Source: RGIG5612 sp050944475 (GTDB lineage Bacteria; Bacillota; Clostridia; Lachnospirales; Lachnospiraceae). Taken from it: 64,000 nt of DNA. The stretch covers positions 240,297 to 304,296 of the forward strand of contig JBMNRD010000002.1 of NCBI GenBank assembly GCA_050944475.1. The letters run 5' to 3'. Positions 52,567 through 62,121 of this stretch are shown here, one piece after another; within the stretch, counting starts at the first letter, position 1, and each line of letters opens with the position of its first letter. The notes beneath the pieces are model-generated. The model was not told the origin of the DNA. It saw only the letters and a program-made list of their open reading frames with translations, and did no database searches. The position numbers and the translations under genes are program-made.

Positions 52567-54480
52567 CTATACATCCAGCTCCGCCAGACTGGCATTTTCA
52601 TAGATAAACTGTTTTCTCGGGGCAACGTCGGAGCCCATCAACATCTCCGTAACCTTGGAGGCAAGGCGGGCATCCTCAATCTCCACCTGCTTGAGAATCC
52701 TGTTCTTCGGGTCAAGTGTTGTCTCCCACAGCTGTTCGGCGTCCATTTCACCAAGACCCTTGTAGCGCTGAAGAATGAAGCTTCCCGTTTGTCTTTTCCT
52801 ATATTCCTCCAGTGCCGCTTCATCATACAGGTACTCCTCCTCGCCCTTCTTGGGTATGGCCTTGTACAGCGGAGGTGTTGCCAGGTAAATGTGTCCGGCC
52901 TGAATAAGCTCCGGCATGAATCTGTAGAAGAAGGTAAGCAGCAATGTTGCAATGTGAGAACCGTCCACATCCGCGTCCGTCATGATGATTATTTTGTGGT
53001 AACGGAGCTTGGTTATATCAAAGTCATTTCCGTAGCCTTCGGAGAAGCCGCAGCCGAAAGCCTGTATCATGGTCTTAATTTCCGCATTTGCCAACACCTT
53101 GTCCATGGAAGCCTTTTCAACATTCAGTATTTTCCCCCTGATGGGAAGTATGGCCTGTGTGCGCCTGTTTCTGGCCTTCTTGGCGGAGCCGCCGGCAGAA
53201 TCACCCTCAACAATGAAAACCTCGCATTCCTCGGGTTTACGGCTCTCGCAATTGGAAAGTTTTCCATTACCTTCCATGATAAATTTGCTCTTGGAGAGCA
53301 GGTTTGTCTTGGCCTTTTCCTCCGCCTTGCGGATTTTCGCGCTCTTTTCCGCGCAAGCGATTGTGTTTTTCAGATTTTCGAGATTTTTGTCGTAATAACG
53401 CTCAAGCTCCTCCCCGGTAATATCACCTACAACCTTTTGGGCATCCTGGTTATCCAGTTTGGTTTTTGTCTGGCCCTCGAATCTCGGGTCGGGATGCCTG
53501 ACGGCCACAATCGCAGTCATACCGTTTCGTACGTCGGCACCCGTGAAATTTTCATCCTTTTCCTTCAAAATGCCCAGACCCCTTGCGTACTGGTTAATTA
53601 TCGATGTGAATTTTGCCTTGAAGCCGGTTATATGGGCACCGCCCTCCTGTGTGTAAATATTATTGCAAAAGCCTAAAATATTCTCCTGAAACTCATTCAC
53701 AAACTGGAATGCGATTTCAACCTCTATTCCCTCGCTCTTGTTCTTGTAATAAACAATGGGAGCAACCTCCTCTTTGCCCGCGTTCAGTTCCTTGATATAG
53801 GCCACAATACCCTCAGGTTCACTGAAAACCACCTTTTCTTCCTCGCCGAATCTTTTGTTTTCATAATAAATGGTAAGTTCCGGATTCAGGTAGGCGCTTT
53901 CATGGAGCCTTCGTTTGATGGAATCAGCCTTGAAATATACTTTCTCAAAAATCTCTTTGTCGGGAAAGAACCTTACCATAGTGCCGGACTCTCCCCTTTT
54001 ACAAGTTCCGCTTTCCTTAAGGGGATACATTGCCTTGCCCCGTTCGTAACGCTGGTTATATATCTTTCCGTCGGCATAAATATCCACTTCAAGCCATTGG
54101 GAAAGAGCGTTTACAACTGCGGCGCCAACACCGTGAAGACCGCCCGCAATCTTATAATTTCCGTCCCCGAACTTTCCGCCGGCATGGAGTGTGGTAAATA
54201 CAACCTCAACTGCAGGAATCCCGGCCTTTTCATTTATCCCGATGGGAATTCCCCTTCCGTTATCACGAACGGTAACCGATCCGTCAGGCTCCAAGGTGAC
54301 ATTGATTTCCGAACAGTAGCCCGCCATATGCTCGTCCACCGAGTTATCAACAATCTCGTAAACAAGATGACTGAGTCCCTTGGCGGAAATGCTTCCGATG
54401 TACATCCCGGGGCGCCTTCTGATCGGCTCAAGTCCCTCTAATATCTCTATGCTGTTGCCCGTGTAATTCTTATCAGTCAT
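52567..54480 (-). CDS. Type IIA DNA topoisomerase subunit B (GyrB/ParE family)
   Basis: 637 residues. GHKL ATPase: EIVDNSVDEHMAG near 42-54, DNGRGIP near 72-78, GGLHGVGAAVVNAL near 112-125. The transducer domain is followed by a Toprim domain with EGDSAGGSAK, PIRGKILNVEK and the acidic TDADVDGSHI. GKILNVEK is nearer to GyrB than ParE. It forms a pair with the A subunit downstream. It starts 6 nt after trpS on the same strand. Confidence 0.93.
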   Translation of the reverse strand: MTDKNYTGNSIEILEGLEPIRRRPGMYIGSISAKGLSHLVYEIVDNSVDEHMAGYCSEINVTLEPDGSVTVRDNGRGIPIGINEKAGIPAVEVVFTTLHAGGKFGDGNYKIAGGLHGVGAAVVNALSQWLEVDIYADGKIYNQRYERGKAMYPLKESGTCKRGESGTMVRFFPDKEIFEKVYFKADSIKRRLHESAYLNPELTIYYENKRFGEEEKVVFSEPEGIVAYIKELNAGKEEVAPIVYYKNKSEGIEVEIAFQFVNEFQENILGFCNNIYTQEGGAHITGFKAKFTSIINQYARGLGILKEKDENFTGADVRNGMTAIVAVRHPDPRFEGQTKTKLDNQDAQKVVGDITGEELERYYDKNLENLKNTIACAEKSAKIRKAEEKAKTNLLSKSKFIMEGNGKLSNCESRKPEECEVFIVEGDSAGGSAKKARNRRTQAILPIRGKILNVEKASMDKVLANAEIKTMIQAFGCGFSEGYGNDFDITKLRYHKIIIMTDADVDGSHIATLLLTFFYRFMPELIQAGHIYLATPPLYKAIPKKGEEEYLYDEAALEEYRKRQTGSFILQRYKGLGEMDAEQLWETTLDPKNRILKQVEIEDARLASKVTEMLMGSDVAPRKQFIYENASLAELDV

Positions 54481-54485
54481 TTAGT

Positions 54486-55490
54486 TTATCTGCTCCTTTC
54501 GGGAAAGCCTATCTTTTTCTGAACCTTCCCGAGTGTCTTATTTGCCACGTGTGCAGCCTTTTCTGCGTTGTTCTTTATTACACGGTTTATGTAATCCTTG
54601 TTTCTTGCAAGGTCTGCATATCTTGCCTGAAGCGGAGCAAGCGTGTCCGCAACCGTCTCGCCGACCGCAAGTTTGAAGTCTCCATAGCCGAAGCCGCTAA
54701 ATTCCTTCTCAACCTCTTCAAAGGAAACGTCCTTGCATGCCGCATAAATCTCTATCAAGTTGCTGATACCCGGCTTTTCTTCCTTGTACAGGATGCTGCT
54801 TTCCGAATCAGTCACCGCCCTTTTGAACTTGCGGATTATCGTATCCCTGTCATCCATCAGGTAAATGCTTGCATTCGAATTCTCATCCGATTTGGACATT
54901 TTCTTTAAGGGCTCCTGAAGGCTCATTACCTTGGCTCCCGCATTGCCGATATAGGGCTCCGGCACAGTAAACACATCTCCGTAAAGAGCATTAAACCGAA
55001 GGGCGATATCTCTGGTCAACTCTAAGTGCTGCTTCTGGTCAATGCCCACCGGCACTACATCCGCCTGGTAAAGGAGAATATCCGTGGCCATCAGCACTGG
55101 ATATACGAAAAGGCCTGCATTAATATTATCCTCCTGCTTTGCGGATTTGTCCTTGAACTGGGTCATTCTCGACAGTTCTCCCATATAGGTGTAGCAATTA
55201 AGTATCCAGGCCAGCTCCGCGTGCGCGGAAACGTGAGACTGGAAATACAAACAGTTTTTCTCCGGATCGATGCCGGCCGCAATATATATCATCAAAAGAT
55301 CCCGCGCTCTTTTTCTCAGTACCGCCGGGTCTTGCCTTACCGTAATCGAATGCATATCAACCACGCTGTAAAAACACTCATAAGTCTCGCTGAGAGCAAC
55401 CCAGTTTTTAAGTGCCCCGAGAAAATTGCCCAGGGTCAGAACGCCCGTCGCCTGCATGCCGCTGAAAAGCACCTTCTTGCCATCTATCAT
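54486..55490 (-). CDS. trpS: Tryptophanyl-tRNA synthetase
   Basis: 334 residues. A class I synthetase with a HIGH-type motif (TLGNFLGAL near 19-27) and KMSKSDEN near 195-202, plus the tryptophan-binding QATG/DMHS and PVGIDQKQHLEL. Lies in a tight run between folA and the topoisomerase genes. No T-box is seen upstream. Confidence 0.96.
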   Translation of the reverse strand: MIDGKKVLFSGMQATGVLTLGNFLGALKNWVALSETYECFYSVVDMHSITVRQDPAVLRKRARDLLMIYIAAGIDPEKNCLYFQSHVSAHAELAWILNCYTYMGELSRMTQFKDKSAKQEDNINAGLFVYPVLMATDILLYQADVVPVGIDQKQHLELTRDIALRFNALYGDVFTVPEPYIGNAGAKVMSLQEPLKKMSKSDENSNASIYLMDDRDTIIRKFKRAVTDSESSILYKEEKPGISNLIEIYAACKDVSFEEVEKEFSGFGYGDFKLAVGETVADTLAPLQARYADLARNKDYINRVIKNNAEKAAHVANKTLGKVQKKIGFPERSR

Positions 55491-55523
55491 TTTATGTCCT
55501 CCTTAAGGATGATTGCCGCATGC

Positions 55524-56027
55524 TCAATTCCGGTAATCATGCCTTTTTAAATACTTTCTGATATAATAAACCGTGTCGAAATGAGTCATTTCTTCCGATT
55601 CAGTCACCTGTACCCACTGGGGAAGCTTATCAAGATTCGGAAAGACAGTATCCACGTCATAGATATAATCCACATATGTCACCTGAACTTCGTCAAAATA
55701 TGGCAGCATAGCGGCAAAAACGCTTCCGCCCCCCAAAACATATATGTCTCCTCCCGCCCCGGCTGCAAGCTGCATTGCCTCCTCCGGACTGTGGGCAACC
55801 ATGCACCCCTTCGCTTCGTAGCCTGTGTTCGTAGAAAGAACTATATTGGTTCTGTCAACGGGAAGCCGAACGGCGGGGATGCTTTCAAAGGTCTTGCGTC
55901 CCATAATGGCCACGTTTCCGGAGGTTGCCGCACGGATATACCTGGTATCGTCGGGAATGCTTGTAATCGGTCTTCCGTCTTTTCCTATTCCCCAGTTTCT
56001 GTCAGCTGTAACTATTGCGTAAACCAT
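55524..56027 (-). CDS. folA: Dihydrofolate reductase
   Basis: 167 residues from ATG 56027 (GGGAGG upstream). ADRNWGIGKDGR near 7-18, the active-site acid in SIPDDTRY, IMGRKTFESI near 41-50 and VLGGGSVFAAML. It reduces dihydrofolate with NADPH. The usual PW before the active acid is not present (PITSIPDD), so the residue equal to Trp22 is changed. thyA is not next to it. Confidence 0.93.
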   Translation of the reverse strand: MVYAIVTADRNWGIGKDGRPITSIPDDTRYIRAATSGNVAIMGRKTFESIPAVRLPVDRTNIVLSTNTGYEAKGCMVAHSPEEAMQLAAGAGGDIYVLGGGSVFAAMLPYFDEVQVTYVDYIYDVDTVFPNLDKLPQWVQVTESEEMTHFDTVYYIRKYLKRHDYRN

Positions 56028-56149
56028 GATTGCCTCCCGTAAGGTTACATATATCGTCATTCGTTTTCAATGGAAAAGCCCTAAACAGGGCAACCTTTTC
56101 CGACTAATAATTTTATCAAATTATCAGCGCTTAGTCAATAAATTCAAAC

Positions 56150-56191
56150 AATAAAAACGGTCAAAAACCACTATATATGGGAGTTTGACCG
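56150..56191 (-). terminator. Terminator of the pyruvate carboxylase gene
   Basis: CGGTCAAA/TTTGACCG hairpin followed by TTTTTATT on the minus strand. Confidence 0.85.
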
Positions 56192-56221
56192 TAGTTTGCA
56201 ATACAACAGGTTGATTACAGG

Positions 56222-59200
56222 CTATTTTATGCGCATCAGGAGCTGTCCCGCCTTGACGGTCTTTCCGGGCTCGGTCAGAATCTCCTCCACCACCCCTGCC
56301 ATCCTTGCGTTTATGCTGATTTCCATTTTCATCGCTTCAACAACGGCAAGCACCTGATTTTCGGCAACGCTGTCCCCTACACTGACATTCACTTTGGTAA
56401 CCGCTCCCGGAATGGATGCGCTGACCTGGCTCTTGTCGGAAGGATCCGCTATAGGCACTTGGTCCACCTTTGCGAAAACCGCCTTATCCTTCACATTGAC
56501 TTCACGTGCCCTTCCGTTCATCTCAAAATGCACCGTCCTCGTACCGTCCTCATGGACATCACCAAGTCCGATGTACTTGATAACCAGGGTTTTACCGTCC
56601 TCGATATTAACCTTGTTGGTTTCACCTACCGCCAGACCGTGGAAAAATACATGACTGCCCAATCTGGAAATATATCCATATTCCTTACGCAGCTTGTAAA
56701 AATCCTCAAGGACCTTGGGAAACATTACCCAGCTTACCAGATCCCTGTCCGTCACCGGATCCTCAGGTTTCAGCTGCTCAATATGTGCCCTCACCGCATC
56801 AAAATCAACAGGGTCAAGCAGATCTCCCGGTCTGCAGGTAATGGGCTCCTCCCCCTTCAGCACCACCTTCCGTAGATCCTCAGGAAAACCCCATGCCGGC
56901 TGACCCATATAGCCCTTGAAATAACTGATAACGCTGTCGGGAAATGCGAGATCAAGTCCCTTCTCTAAAATATTCTCCGGTGTAAGGTCGTTTTGCACCA
57001 TGAATATTGCCAAATCTCCCACCATTTTGGATGACGGCGTAACCTTGACGATATCACCCAGCATGCGGTTGACCGTCACAAACATTTCCCTTACCTCATT
57101 GAACCTGTGGCCAAGACCCAGACTTTTCACCTGAGGCCTTAAATTTGTGTACTGTCCGCCGGGAATTTCATAGCGGTAAATGTCGGTGAGGGGTGTCTTC
57201 AGATCTGACTCAAAAGAGTCATATCTCATCCTGACATCTTCCCAGTATTCACTGAGTGCCTCAAGCTTTTCAAGGTCAAAGCCCGTATCCCGTTCCGTCC
57301 CCTTGAGTGCAGAACAAACTGAATTGACGGAAGGCTGGCTTGTCAGGGATGACATTGAAGCAATTGCCAGGTCCACGATGTCCACACCGGCCTCCGCCGC
57401 CATCAGGCAGGCCGCAACCTGGTTGCCCGAGGTGTCATGTGTGTGGAAGTGCACGGGAATGCCTATCTCATTCTTCAGTGTCCCGACGAGTTTTTTGGCC
57501 GCATAAGGCTTTAGAAGGCCTGACATGTCCTTAATGCACAGGGTATGAGCCCCGCGCTTTTCAAGCTCTTTTGCCATGTTTATATAGTAGTTCAGTGTAT
57601 ACTTATCCCTGCTTTCATCCAGGATATCACCGGTATAGCACATGGCTGCCTCAAGGAGCTTATTCTGCCTGAGAACCTCTTCCATGGCAACCTCCATGTT
57701 TGGAATCCAGTTCAGGGAATCAAATACCCGGAAAACGTCAATCCCTCCCTTTGCCGCCTCTTCAATGAATTTCCTTACCTGATTGTCCGGATAGCTTGAA
57801 TAACCCAGCAGGTTGGAACCCCTCAGCAACATTTGAAAAAGCACGTTGGGAATGGCCTTTCTCAACAAATCGAGCCTGTCCCAAGGACTTTCAAGAAGAA
57901 AACGATAAGCTGTATCGAATGTTGCGCCTCCCCACATTTCCAGTGAAAACGCATCAGCCATAATTTCCGCCATGGCATCGGCACCTTTAACCATATCACG
58001 GGTACGCATTCTGGTGGCAAGAAGGCTCTGATGAGCGTCACGCATGGTGGTATCAGTAATCATCAGTCGCTTCTGGGCAAGGACATAATCCCTTACGGCC
58101 TCAGGCCCCTCTCTGTCAAGCAACTGTTTAAGACCTTCCTTTGGAGGCTCCGAACCTACCTTGACAAACCTCGGGGTATCATACATTTTCTGTCCGGCGG
58201 TCGGGTCATTCACCACGATATTACCGATGTACTTGAGCATTTTTGTTGCGCGATCAAGACCGTCGGTTGAAGAATACAACTCCGGAGTATCATCAATGAA
58301 TCTCGTTGAACATTCCCCCGCCAGAAAGGCCGGATGGTTCAATATGTTACCGAGGAACCCTATGTTGGTCTTGACCCCCCGCACAGAGGTCTCGCCAAGG
58401 GCCCGTACGGATTTTCTTACTGCCCCCTTGAAGGTGCTGTCATAGCTGGTTATTTTGACAAGAAGGCTGTCATAATAAGGGGAAATAACGGAGCCTGTAT
58501 AGGCGCTTCCCCCGTCGAGCCTTATTCCGTTTCCGCCGCCTGAACGATAGGATGTAATTTTACCGGTATCGGGAGCAAAATTATTTGCAGGGTCCTCTGT
58601 TGTAATACGGCACTGGATGGAATATCCCCGTACTGACACATCGTCCTGGCTGCGTATTCCGATGAGAGGGTCTGAAAGTCTCGCCCCGTCGGCGATGAGA
58701 ATTTGAGCCCTTACAAGGTCGATGCCCGTAACCATTTCCGTTACAGTATGCTCAACCTGAATACGGGGGTTCATCTCGATGAAATAGTGCTTGCCGGACA
58801 AATTGTCAACAAGGAACTCCACGGTTCCGGCATTTTCATAGTTCACAGCCTTTGCAATCCTGACAGCGTCTGCACAGATTGCCTGCCTTATAGTCTCGTC
58901 AACGGACCAGGCCGGCGCATATTCAACAACTTTCTGATAACGTCTTTGCAAAGAACAGTCACGTTCATATAAATGCACAGTTGAACCGTACTTATCCGCT
59001 AAAATCTGGACCTCAATATGCTTCGGCTCGACGAGGTATTTTTCAATAAAAATGCTGTCGTTTCCGAAGGCCTTCTTCGCCTCGGAGCGAACAAGGTCAA
59101 AGTTCGGCTCAATCTCATCCTCGCTCCAACATGCTCTCATTCCCCTGCCGCCGCCGCCCGATGCGGCCTTAAGAATAATCGGAAATCCGTAGCTTTTGGC

Positions 59201-59656
59201 TTTTTCAAGCGCTTCCTGGGCATTTTCCAAGGGAACGGTGCTGCCGGGAATTGTTTCAACATTATTTGCAAGAGCCATCTCTTTGGCCGCAAGCTTGTCA
59301 CCCATCTTACTCAAAACTCTTGAGTTCGGACCGATGAAAATGATTCCCGCCTTCTCGCAGGCTCCGGCAAAATCGGCATTCTCACTTAAAAAACCATATC
59401 CGGGATGTATGGCGTCAACATTCTTTCTTTTCGCCAAGTCCACAATTTCATCTATGGCCAAATACGCGCCGAGGGGACTTAGGCTTTCTCCTATCATATA
59501 GGACTCATCCGCCTTAATGCGGTGCTCGCTGTAAATATCCTCTTTTGAATAAACAGCCACAGTATTTAAACCTAAATCATAGCAGGCCCTGATAATACGC
59601 TTGGCAATTTCGCCTCTGTTCGCAATTAAAACCTTTTTTATATTTTTGGTTTCCAT
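56222..59656 (-). CDS. pycA: Pyruvate carboxylase
   Basis: 1,144 residues. The biotin-carboxylase domain comes first (KVLIANRGEIAKR near 8-20, ASGGGGRGM near 165-173, FIEMNPRIQVEHTVTE). The carboxyltransferase domain follows, with DTTMRDAHQSLLATR near 535-549 and metal-binding HFHTHDTSG. The C-terminal biotin domain carries AMKM (about 1111-1114). It converts pyruvate to oxaloacetate with ATP and bicarbonate. birA lies directly upstream on the same strand and supplies the biotin ligase it needs. ATG 59656 has GGGAGGGG upstream. Confidence 0.97.
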   Translation of the reverse strand: METKNIKKVLIANRGEIAKRIIRACYDLGLNTVAVYSKEDIYSEHRIKADESYMIGESLSPLGAYLAIDEIVDLAKRKNVDAIHPGYGFLSENADFAGACEKAGIIFIGPNSRVLSKMGDKLAAKEMALANNVETIPGSTVPLENAQEALEKAKSYGFPIILKAASGGGGRGMRACWSEDEIEPNFDLVRSEAKKAFGNDSIFIEKYLVEPKHIEVQILADKYGSTVHLYERDCSLQRRYQKVVEYAPAWSVDETIRQAICADAVRIAKAVNYENAGTVEFLVDNLSGKHYFIEMNPRIQVEHTVTEMVTGIDLVRAQILIADGARLSDPLIGIRSQDDVSVRGYSIQCRITTEDPANNFAPDTGKITSYRSGGGNGIRLDGGSAYTGSVISPYYDSLLVKITSYDSTFKGAVRKSVRALGETSVRGVKTNIGFLGNILNHPAFLAGECSTRFIDDTPELYSSTDGLDRATKMLKYIGNIVVNDPTAGQKMYDTPRFVKVGSEPPKEGLKQLLDREGPEAVRDYVLAQKRLMITDTTMRDAHQSLLATRMRTRDMVKGADAMAEIMADAFSLEMWGGATFDTAYRFLLESPWDRLDLLRKAIPNVLFQMLLRGSNLLGYSSYPDNQVRKFIEEAAKGGIDVFRVFDSLNWIPNMEVAMEEVLRQNKLLEAAMCYTGDILDESRDKYTLNYYINMAKELEKRGAHTLCIKDMSGLLKPYAAKKLVGTLKNEIGIPVHFHTHDTSGNQVAACLMAAEAGVDIVDLAIASMSSLTSQPSVNSVCSALKGTERDTGFDLEKLEALSEYWEDVRMRYDSFESDLKTPLTDIYRYEIPGGQYTNLRPQVKSLGLGHRFNEVREMFVTVNRMLGDIVKVTPSSKMVGDLAIFMVQNDLTPENILEKGLDLAFPDSVISYFKGYMGQPAWGFPEDLRKVVLKGEEPITCRPGDLLDPVDFDAVRAHIEQLKPEDPVTDRDLVSWVMFPKVLEDFYKLRKEYGYISRLGSHVFFHGLAVGETNKVNIEDGKTLVIKYIGLGDVHEDGTRTVHFEMNGRAREVNVKDKAVFAKVDQVPIADPSDKSQVSASIPGAVTKVNVSVGDSVAENQVLAVVEAMKMEISINARMAGVVEEILTEPGKTVKAGQLLMRIK

Positions 59657-59704
59657 TTTCCCCTCCCAAATAAGAATAATGGCTACAAGCTTAATTTATC
59701 ATAA

Positions 59705-59738
59705 AATAAAAAAAATCATACTGTGATTTTCACAGTAT
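59705..59738 (-). terminator. Terminator between birA and pycA
   Basis: ATACTGTG-AAAAT-CACAGTAT hairpin followed by GA and eight T on the minus strand. pycA therefore either reads through it or has a promoter in the remaining 48 nt. Confidence 0.85.
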
Positions 59739-59761
59739 AAATGTGAAATCTTGTATTGATT

Positions 59762-60511
59762 TTAGGACACATCGCCGAAGGAAACCGTGACCTCCCGGTT
59801 GTCCGGAGTCTTTAAAATCACCGCTCCGCTGTCATCCAGCCTTACGGCTGTGCCCCTTACACCCGGTCCGGCCGCAAAAACTTCCTGCCCCATCGTTACG
59901 CATCTTTTTTCAACATGTTTTATATATTCTCTCTTCAGCTCCGGTGCACTGTTAAACACTCGTTTCAGATTATCTGCAATCAATGCGGCCAACCGGTTTA
60001 TATCAATTTCTCTTCCGGTCAGTTCCCGTATATTCCCCGCAAGCGGCAGGTCGTCCGGAAGCTCGTTTCTGACATTTACACCTATGCCCACAAGAAGTTG
60101 TGCCTTTTTACGGACACCGATATCCTCAACATGTATCAGCTCCGTCAATATTCCGCAAATCTTCCTGCCGCCGATCAGGATATCATTTGGCCATTTTATT
60201 TCCGCATAAGTTTCTCCCAAGACCTCATCCAGAGCCTCTGCCACCGCTAATGAAGCTAAAACGGGATACGCAAGAACCTCCTCATCCTCAACGGATATCC
60301 TGACCGTCATGTACAGGCCGCCCTTTGTGCTTGCAAATGGCCGGTCAAGCCTTCCCCTGCCATGTGTCTGGGCTGCAGCGATAACCACGCAGTCATTATC
60401 TGTCCCCTTGGCGAAAATATTCGTTGAGTCAACTGTATCAAGGCAGATTACTTCGCCCCGCCACAGACGCAGAAGACCTTTTATATCATTTTCCTGAACG
60501 GTTATTCTCAT
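59762..60511 (-). CDS. birA: Biotin-protein ligase (monofunctional, without DNA-binding domain)
   Basis: 249 residues from ATG 60511. The biotinyl-AMP binding GRGRLDRPFASTKGGLYMT is followed by IKWPNDILIGGRKICGIL and a small C-terminal SH3-like domain. There is no N-terminal helix-turn-helix, so it should not act as the biotin repressor. The target is probably the biotin domain of the pyruvate carboxylase encoded just downstream. Confidence 0.94.
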   Translation of the reverse strand: MRITVQENDIKGLLRLWRGEVICLDTVDSTNIFAKGTDNDCVVIAAAQTHGRGRLDRPFASTKGGLYMTVRISVEDEEVLAYPVLASLAVAEALDEVLGETYAEIKWPNDILIGGRKICGILTELIHVEDIGVRKKAQLLVGIGVNVRNELPDDLPLAGNIRELTGREIDINRLAALIADNLKRVFNSAPELKREYIKHVEKRCVTMGQEVFAAGPGVRGTAVRLDDSGAVILKTPDNREVTVSFGDVS

Positions 60512-60514
60512 ATT

Positions 60515-60563
60515 GTCCGTATTATAACAAATGCCTGCCTGCATCAAAAGGTGCAAACAGGCT
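60515..60563 (-). promoter_or_regulatory. birA promoter overlapping a terminator-like hairpin
   Basis: A GCCTG...CAGGC hairpin follows the ABC transporter operon (60533-60563). TATAAT lies just 12 nt before the birA ATG, and the TTTTGA 17 bp further is the only -35 candidate. The transcript would have only a few nt of leader. Confidence 0.5.
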
Positions 60564-60568
60564 TCAAC

Positions 60569-61351
60569 CTACTGATTGAATCTGTGAAGGAATTGTCTGG
60601 TGCGCTCCTCCCTCGGATTTGCGAAAAGTTCTTTGGATCTGCCTGCCTCACAGATCCTGCCCTCGTCCATGAAAATTGTATTGGCCGCAACATCCCTTGC
60701 AAATGCCATTTCATGGGTTACGATAATCATGGTCATTTTCTTCTCTGCAAGTTCCCTGATAACCTTCAAAACCTCCCCGGTCAGCTCGGGATCAAGTGCA
60801 GAAGTCGGTTCATCAAAACACAAAATATCCGGCTTCATCGCCAGCGCCCTTGCTATGGCTACCCTCTGGCATTGTCCGCCCGAAAGCTGATGAGGATAAC
60901 TTCCCGTTTTATCAGCAAGGCCCATGGCCTTAAGAAGTTGAACTGCGTTTTCCTCAATCTCGGCAAAAATCTGCTTTTTATTCTCCTTGTAGTCAGACCT
61001 TGCCCTTGCGGCCAGCTCGCAGGCCAGTTTGACATTTCCAAGTGCGGTATATTGCGGAAACAGGTTGAACGACTGGAAAACCAGTCCGAAATGCAAGGCG
61101 TTTTTCCTGATTTGCGCATCCGAGAGTGTCTTGTGGGACTCTCCGTCAAATACTGTTTTCCCGCGAACGATTATCTTTCCCGAGGTCGGTGTCTCAAGAA
61201 AGTTCAGACATCTAAGGAGTGTGGTCTTGCCGCTGCCCGAAGAGCCGATTATTGAAACGGACTCTCCTTCCTCCAACTCAAAGGAAATATTGTCCAAAAC
61301 CAGCGTTTTTCCAAAGGATTTATTTATATTTTCAACTTGCAAAATTGCCAT
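60569..61351 (-). CDS. Polar amino-acid ABC transporter ATPase
   Basis: 260 residues. Walker A GSSGSGKTTLL near 35-45, the Q-loop, signature LSGGQCQRVAIARAL near 155-169, and Walker B ILCFDEPTSALD. The GlnQ/ArtP family is indicated by the length and by ETPTSGKI. It drives uptake with the permease and binding protein upstream in the operon. Confidence 0.95.
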   Translation of the reverse strand: MAILQVENINKSFGKTLVLDNISFELEEGESVSIIGSSGSGKTTLLRCLNFLETPTSGKIIVRGKTVFDGESHKTLSDAQIRKNALHFGLVFQSFNLFPQYTALGNVKLACELAARARSDYKENKKQIFAEIEENAVQLLKAMGLADKTGSYPHQLSGGQCQRVAIARALAMKPDILCFDEPTSALDPELTGEVLKVIRELAEKKMTMIIVTHEMAFARDVAANTIFMDEGRICEAGRSKELFANPREERTRQFLHRFNQ

Positions 61352-61370
61352 TTATTTTAATCCAATCCGG

Positions 61371-62057
61371 TCATTCTCTGAAAAATTCCAGTTTTTTCTC
61401 AATCTTTCCAAGAATAATCGTTACGATTCCATTGAAAATCAGGTAATAAACCGCCGTGAAAAACAGCGGCCAAATTACACCCGAGATTCCGCTTGAGCCC
61501 TTCAGGAAAGATTGTCCCGCCCAAATAATCTCCTGAAGAGCAATGATTCTGGCAAGTGCCGTGTCCTTTACCAGGGTCAAAACCTCATTAGAAACAGGAG
61601 GCACAATTCTCTTAACCATCTGAAGCAGCGTTACGTGAAAAAATATCTGCCCCTTTGTCATTCCGAGAACCCTGCCGGCCTCGTGCTGTCCAATAGGAAC
61701 GCTTTGAATTCCTCCACGGTAGATCTCCGCAAAATAGCACGCATAATTCAGGATAAATGCAACCGCTGAAGCAAGAAATCTTCCGGACTCATTGCCTCCC
61801 CAGATTGTAACACCAAATACAAGCCCCGGAAAATAGAAAATAATCAAAAGCTGAATCATCAGAGGTGTACCCCTGACAATCCATATAATCACCTGGAAAA
61901 ACGCTTTGATAATTTTCACTTTTGACATAACGCAAAAGGAAATCAAAAGCCCTAACGGCAGCGCTCCGAGCAATGTCACCACAAACAGCTTCAGAGTCTG
62001 GAAAAATCCGTGGTTAAGCGAGTTTAATACAATTGGTAATTGTTCAAAGAAAGTCAT
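61371..62057 (-). CDS. Polar amino-acid ABC transporter permease (HisM/GlnP family)
   Basis: 228 residues with about five membrane helices and the EAA-type loop AEIYRGGIQSVPIGQHEAGRVLG in the cytoplasmic part. It has the organisation of a homodimeric or heterodimeric His/Glu/Gln permease. Same strand and close to its ATPase (19-nt gap). Confidence 0.94.
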   Translation of the reverse strand: MTFFEQLPIVLNSLNHGFFQTLKLFVVTLLGALPLGLLISFCVMSKVKIIKAFFQVIIWIVRGTPLMIQLLIIFYFPGLVFGVTIWGGNESGRFLASAVAFILNYACYFAEIYRGGIQSVPIGQHEAGRVLGMTKGQIFFHVTLLQMVKRIVPPVSNEVLTLVKDTALARIIALQEIIWAGQSFLKGSSGISGVIWPLFFTAVYYLIFNGIVTIILGKIEKKLEFFRE

Positions 62058-62073
62058 TTGTCATCTTCAAAAA

Positions 62074-62098
62074 CCGGGAGCGGACTGGCCACTCCCGG
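62074..62098 (-). terminator. Terminator-like hairpin between the binding-protein and permease genes
   Basis: CCGGGAG/CTCCCGG stem followed by five T on the minus strand. It probably stops part of the transcripts so that the binding protein is made in excess. Confidence 0.65.
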
Positions 62099-62121
62099 CA
62101 AATAGTGGTTTTTGTTGCTCT

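Noticed and set aside
52552..53676. 374-residue plus-strand open frame
   Set aside because: Lies wholly opposite the topoisomerase B gene, has no ribosome binding site and no recognisable domain.
55491..56060. T-box leaders before argS, gltX or trpS
   Set aside because: Gaps upstream are too short or lack the T-box sequence; the genes sit inside operons.
59718..59738. TGTGAAAATCACA as a fourth Crp-type site
   Set aside because: Half-site spacing differs from the TGTGAT-N3-ATCAC sites, and it is the stem of a hairpin followed by eight T, so it is a terminator.
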